Shown: piece by piece, positions 61,946 through 64,000 of the stretch | How positions within the stretch are numbered: position 1 is the stretch's first letter | Layout: each line of letters begins with the position of its first letter | Assembly (NCBI RefSeq): GCF_000820765.1 | Contig: NZ_CCYH01000005.1 | Span: forward strand, 19,504-83,503 | Origin: Candidatus Soleaferrea massiliensis AP7 | Lineage (GTDB): Bacteria; Bacillota; Clostridia; Oscillospirales; Ruminococcaceae | Length of the DNA: 64,000 bases | Direction of reading: 5' to 3' | Made by a program: the position numbers and the translations under genes | Notes under the pieces: generated by a model | The model's input: only the letters and a program-made list of their open reading frames with translations | What the model was told of the DNA's origin: nothing | Databases searched by the model: none

Positions 61946-62014
61946 TGTCAGAAACACACGGTTTCTGACAATTACAGTCGATCTTATTATAGCAACATCT
62001 CATCAAGAAAGCAA
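61946..62014 (-). promoter_or_regulatory. pyrB promoter and leader hairpin
   Basis: Minus strand TTGCTT (62009-62014), 17-base spacer, TATAAT (61986-61991). The leader then forms a 10-bp stem TGTCAGAAAC/GTTTCTGACA (61946-61970) before the ribosome binding site. No T run follows it, so it is more likely a stability or binding element than a terminator. No PyrR-binding anti-antiterminator was recognised. Confidence 0.65.
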
Positions 62015-62345
62015 GGGGCGCGGCCCGCCGCCGATGGATATTGAGAAAAACTTCACAATGAAACGGAGAGCCATGAAGGCATGTCCATGAGGGTGTTTTT
62101 TAACTGCTGTTATTGTTTCCTGAACGACGGCCTGTCATTCGGATGGATAAATCTGCGGAGTTCGTAAAAGGTATTTATCTATAGATTATATAAATACCTT
62201 TTGCTTTCGCATAATGTACAGTGTACTTCTTTTAACTATAATATCGTGTTCTCTTAGTTTAAATAAAACCGATATGATTACATTTTTCTAAATGTGGGAC
62301 ATATCCCACTCATTATGCTTTATAAAAGGTATCATAGAGTTTGTA
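62015..62345. other. Intergenic region with AT-rich hairpins
   Basis: No gene. A 13-bp stem AAAAGGTATTTAT/ATAAATACCTTTT (62166-62202) and a palindrome GTGGGA-CATA-TCCCAC (62294-62309) are the only structures; the latter could be an operator for the remnant gene that follows. Confidence 0.45.
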
Positions 62346-62550
62346 CATTATTTTGGAGGTCACGACATGAAAAACTTGCTTTCAAGGTATACGCTTCGTA
62401 CTTCATTTGTTCTGTTATATAAATTGGGATAACATTGCGAACTTTGAAGGCCGTTCAAAGAATAAAGAACTGGAACAGCTCATGAAACAGCGTATTGGGG
62501 AGTTTGAGGCGGTACATGGAATCATACCGATTGATGACTGTACCAAGTAA
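62346..62550 (+). pseudogene. Composite gene remnant
   Basis: A GGAGG site and ATG at 62367 begin a frame (MKNLLSRYTLRTSFVLLYKL) that stops after 21 codons. In another frame the sequence runs IANFEGRSKNKELEQLMKQR, IGEFEAVHGIIPIDDCTK to a stop at 62550, which looks like a genuine protein C-terminus. The 5' end of one gene appears joined to the 3' end of another, or a gene was deleted internally. I do not recognise the family. Confidence 0.45.
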
Positions 62551-62584
62551 AAATGTACAGTATGCCGAGGTCTTCTGCTGATAC

Positions 62585-62660
62585 TGTTCCGCTGTACTTC
62601 AGCGGTCTCGCTATGGTTACCAAGTGTCACTTGGCAGAGTGGACGTTCTTCTTTGTTCGG
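62585..62660 (+). repeat. Dispersed repeat, copy B, left part
   Basis: CCGCTGTACTTCAGCGGT, then GGTTACCAAGTGTCACTTGGC and CTTCTTTG correspond to 13595-13686 of copy A. It is cut at 62660 by the IS30-family element and continues at 63387. Confidence 0.75.
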
Positions 62661-63386
62661 GTGGATTATCATAGTAAGAGCAAAAGAAGAAAAACAACAC
62701 AAAGGGAAAAAACTCCTGCATACTGGTAAGTGACGAAACATATCAAAGAAGGAAATTACAACCATCGAGCCCTTGCGTCGAAACGGCTCAGGGATACACT
62801 GATATTCAACCTGAGGATCATGAAAAAGAGGATCGGAAAGGCAAAGAAGCCCAAAAGGAAGTGCTTCAGCAGATCGATAGAGGAGCGCCAACAGGAAGCA
62901 GAGCAGCGTACGCGAATCGGAGACCTGGAGGGAGATACGGTACACGGATACTGTGAAAGAAGTGCGTTGGTGTCGATACTGGACAGAAAGAGCAGATATC
63001 TGATGGCAGGGAAGGTGGAAAACAAGGAGAGCAGCGAGGAAAGAAAAATGGTAGTGAAGCTGATCAAGGCAGAAGTGGTAGAAGTGAAGACGATCACATT
63101 TGATCAGGGAATGGAGTTCAGCGAATCAAAAGAGATGGAAGAGGAATTGGGGGCGCAGGTATACTATGCGCATGTGCATAGTCCATGGGAACGAGGGAGG
63201 AACGAGAATACAAATGGATTGATCAGGCAGTACATCCCGAAGAGAAGGTCACTGGCAGAGTATACAGAAGAAGACATTCGGCGGATCGCAGCGCTGATCA
63301 ATCTTGGCCCCAGGAAGTGTTTAGGCTGGAAAACTCCTTATGAAGTTTTTCATAACGCTTCTTTGCACTTCTATTGACAATCCATC
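62661..63386 (+). mobile_element. Shortened IS30-family insertion sequence
   Basis: Element of about 726 bases. Ends: TGGATTATCATAG (left) and, reading inward from the right end, TGGATTGTCAATAG, an imperfect inverted repeat. CGG flanks both sides (62658-62660 and 63387-63389), a likely 3-bp target duplication. Removing the element and one CGG restores the hairpin centre of the dispersed repeat as in copy A. Normal IS30 elements are about 1.0-1.2 kb, so this one has an internal deletion. Confidence 0.75.
62730..63377 (+). pseudogene. IS30-family transposase, N-terminally truncated
   Basis: 215 codons encode the catalytic part only. The DDE residues are intact: Asp in RIGDLEGDTVHG, Asp in ITFDQGMEF and Glu in HSPWERGRNENTNGLIRQY. 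The end region KRRSLAEYTEEDIRRIAALI, GWKTPYEVF is typical of IS30. The N-terminal helix-turn-helix domain of about 100 residues is missing, and the frame opens at a GTG without a good ribosome binding site. Probably inactive on its own. Confidence 0.85.
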
Positions 63387-63607
63387 CGGCCAAAGAAGTA
63401 CCAAGAAAGGCCGTTCAAGGGGCCATGCAGTGCGCCGCTCCTAGCCAGATGACCCCCTTGAAAATCCCCTCTGATATCCCTATTTCTGCTTCAGCCGCCT
63501 GCGGGCGGTGTATTGCTTTTGGCTGAGTGGTTGGGCATATCTAGCAGCAGACGCATCCCCGGTTGCAGGTTGTACTCATGGTACCCCAATACCTTAGCTG
63601 GTTCGTG
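63387..63607 (+). repeat. Dispersed repeat, copy B, right part
   Basis: From CGGCCAAAGAAGTACCAAG to about GGTACCCCAATACCTTAGCT it follows copy A (13688-13905) with scattered differences, including GCCTGCGGGCGG and GGCTGAGTGGTTGGGCAT. Confidence 0.85.
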
Positions 63608-63893
63608 GACTGACATCGATTCTTGTAGATTGCATCGGTCACGAATATATCACGTAATCTTCGAAGAGGCATCTTACAGGGATTCAACTCTCTTAGACAG
63701 GCACGTCGGGCAACCACCCTGTTTATTTAGAACACAAAACGGACCCTTTACCACACAGCATAGTGCAGATCAATTGTTCCTATGGATTCGGAATACAGGG
63801 CGAGCGGATATACAGACATAACCGCCAGAATAACAAACGTGCGAACCCAGCGAACGCTGAGCTTCCTTGCTCCAAATGTGGTGCGGACGGCCA
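63608..63893. other. Intergenic region, no gene recognised
   Basis: Lies between repeat copies B and C. Short frames only. Confidence 0.5.
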
Positions 63894-64000
63894 AAGGGGG
63901 AATGACGTCCATTATCATTGTACCGAAGCGGCATGCCCCCTTTGGCGGCCTTTCTTGGTTCTTCTTTGGCCGCGCAAAGAAGAACCTCCACTTTGCCAAG
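63894..64000 (-). repeat. Dispersed repeat, copy C, inverted, cut by window end
   Basis: Read on the minus strand: CTTGGCAAAGTGG, GTTCTTCTTTGCGCGGCCAA, AGAAGAACCAAGAAAGGCCG, then AAGGGGGCATGC, matching 13661-13731 of copy A. Confidence 0.8.

Overview
The window is one contiguous piece of a moderately GC-rich Gram-positive genome. It most resembles an anaerobic gut Clostridia of the Ruminococcaceae/Oscillospiraceae type. Pointers are AGGAGG-type ribosome binding sites, TTGACA/TATAAT promoters, a dimeric-type glycyl-tRNA synthetase, a dockerin-bearing glycosidase, a domain-permuted GH3 beta-glucosidase like those of Ruminococcus and Butyrivibrio, Hcp, a SigH-like sigma factor and a collagen-like surface protein. 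The genus is inference; no rRNA is present.

Layout. 1-3.5 kb: an MMPL/RND exporter (cut by the window edge), its TetR regulator with operators, and an XRE regulator. 3.6-8.6 kb: a very large secreted GH2 enzyme with four F5/8C modules and a dockerin. 9.3-10.7 kb: glyS. 11-13.3 kb: MerR regulator plus ABC-2 transporter, behind a MerR-type 19-bp-spacer promoter. 13.5-14.1 kb: a dispersed repeat. 14.3-18 kb: small conserved proteins, a nitroreductase and MgtE. 18.7-21.5 kb: an orphan phage-tailspike-like beta-helix protein. 22-30 kb: a carbohydrate-response unit (AraC-type response regulator, sensor kinase, sugar-binding-like lipoprotein) followed by a cell-wall-anchored GH3 enzyme with candidate AraC-type direct repeats in its promoter. 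30.2-33.1 kb: an NAD salvage operon (nicotinamidase, Nudix, NAPRTase) with a tandem repeat between Nudix and NAPRTase. 33.3-35.7 kb: a Crp/Fnr regulator divergent from hcp. 36.8-43.4 kb: a tight cluster for a ribitol-phosphate-type surface polymer (TarI, TarJ, GT2, Wzy-like, Wzx-like, TagB/TarL-like). 43.8-48 kb: a DUF1801 gene with an apparent AUC start, then a visibly AT-rich module encoding an ABC transporter and a small exported protein. 48.3-55 kb: regulators, including a hybrid histidine kinase, a DUF2087 regulator and a diguanylate cyclase. 55.2-57.9 kb: small XRE genes, two tRNA-Leu genes, a SigH-like sigma factor, a degenerate tRNA-like sequence and a zinc-ribbon protein. 58-62 kb: a collagen-like protein between two copies of one terminator, an acetyltransferase, a TM2 protein, thioredoxin, and PyrB fused to a PyrI-type zinc tail. 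62-64 kb: gene debris, a shortened IS30-family element inserted inside a second copy of the 13.5-kb repeat, and a third, inverted repeat copy at the window end.

The recurring theme is carbohydrate capture and cell-surface chemistry, with many one- and two-component regulators. The most distinctive items are the AT-rich exporter plus exported-protein module, the IS30 insertion into the repeat hairpin, the AUC-start gene, the PyrB-zinc-tail fusion and the ribitol-phosphate polymer cluster.
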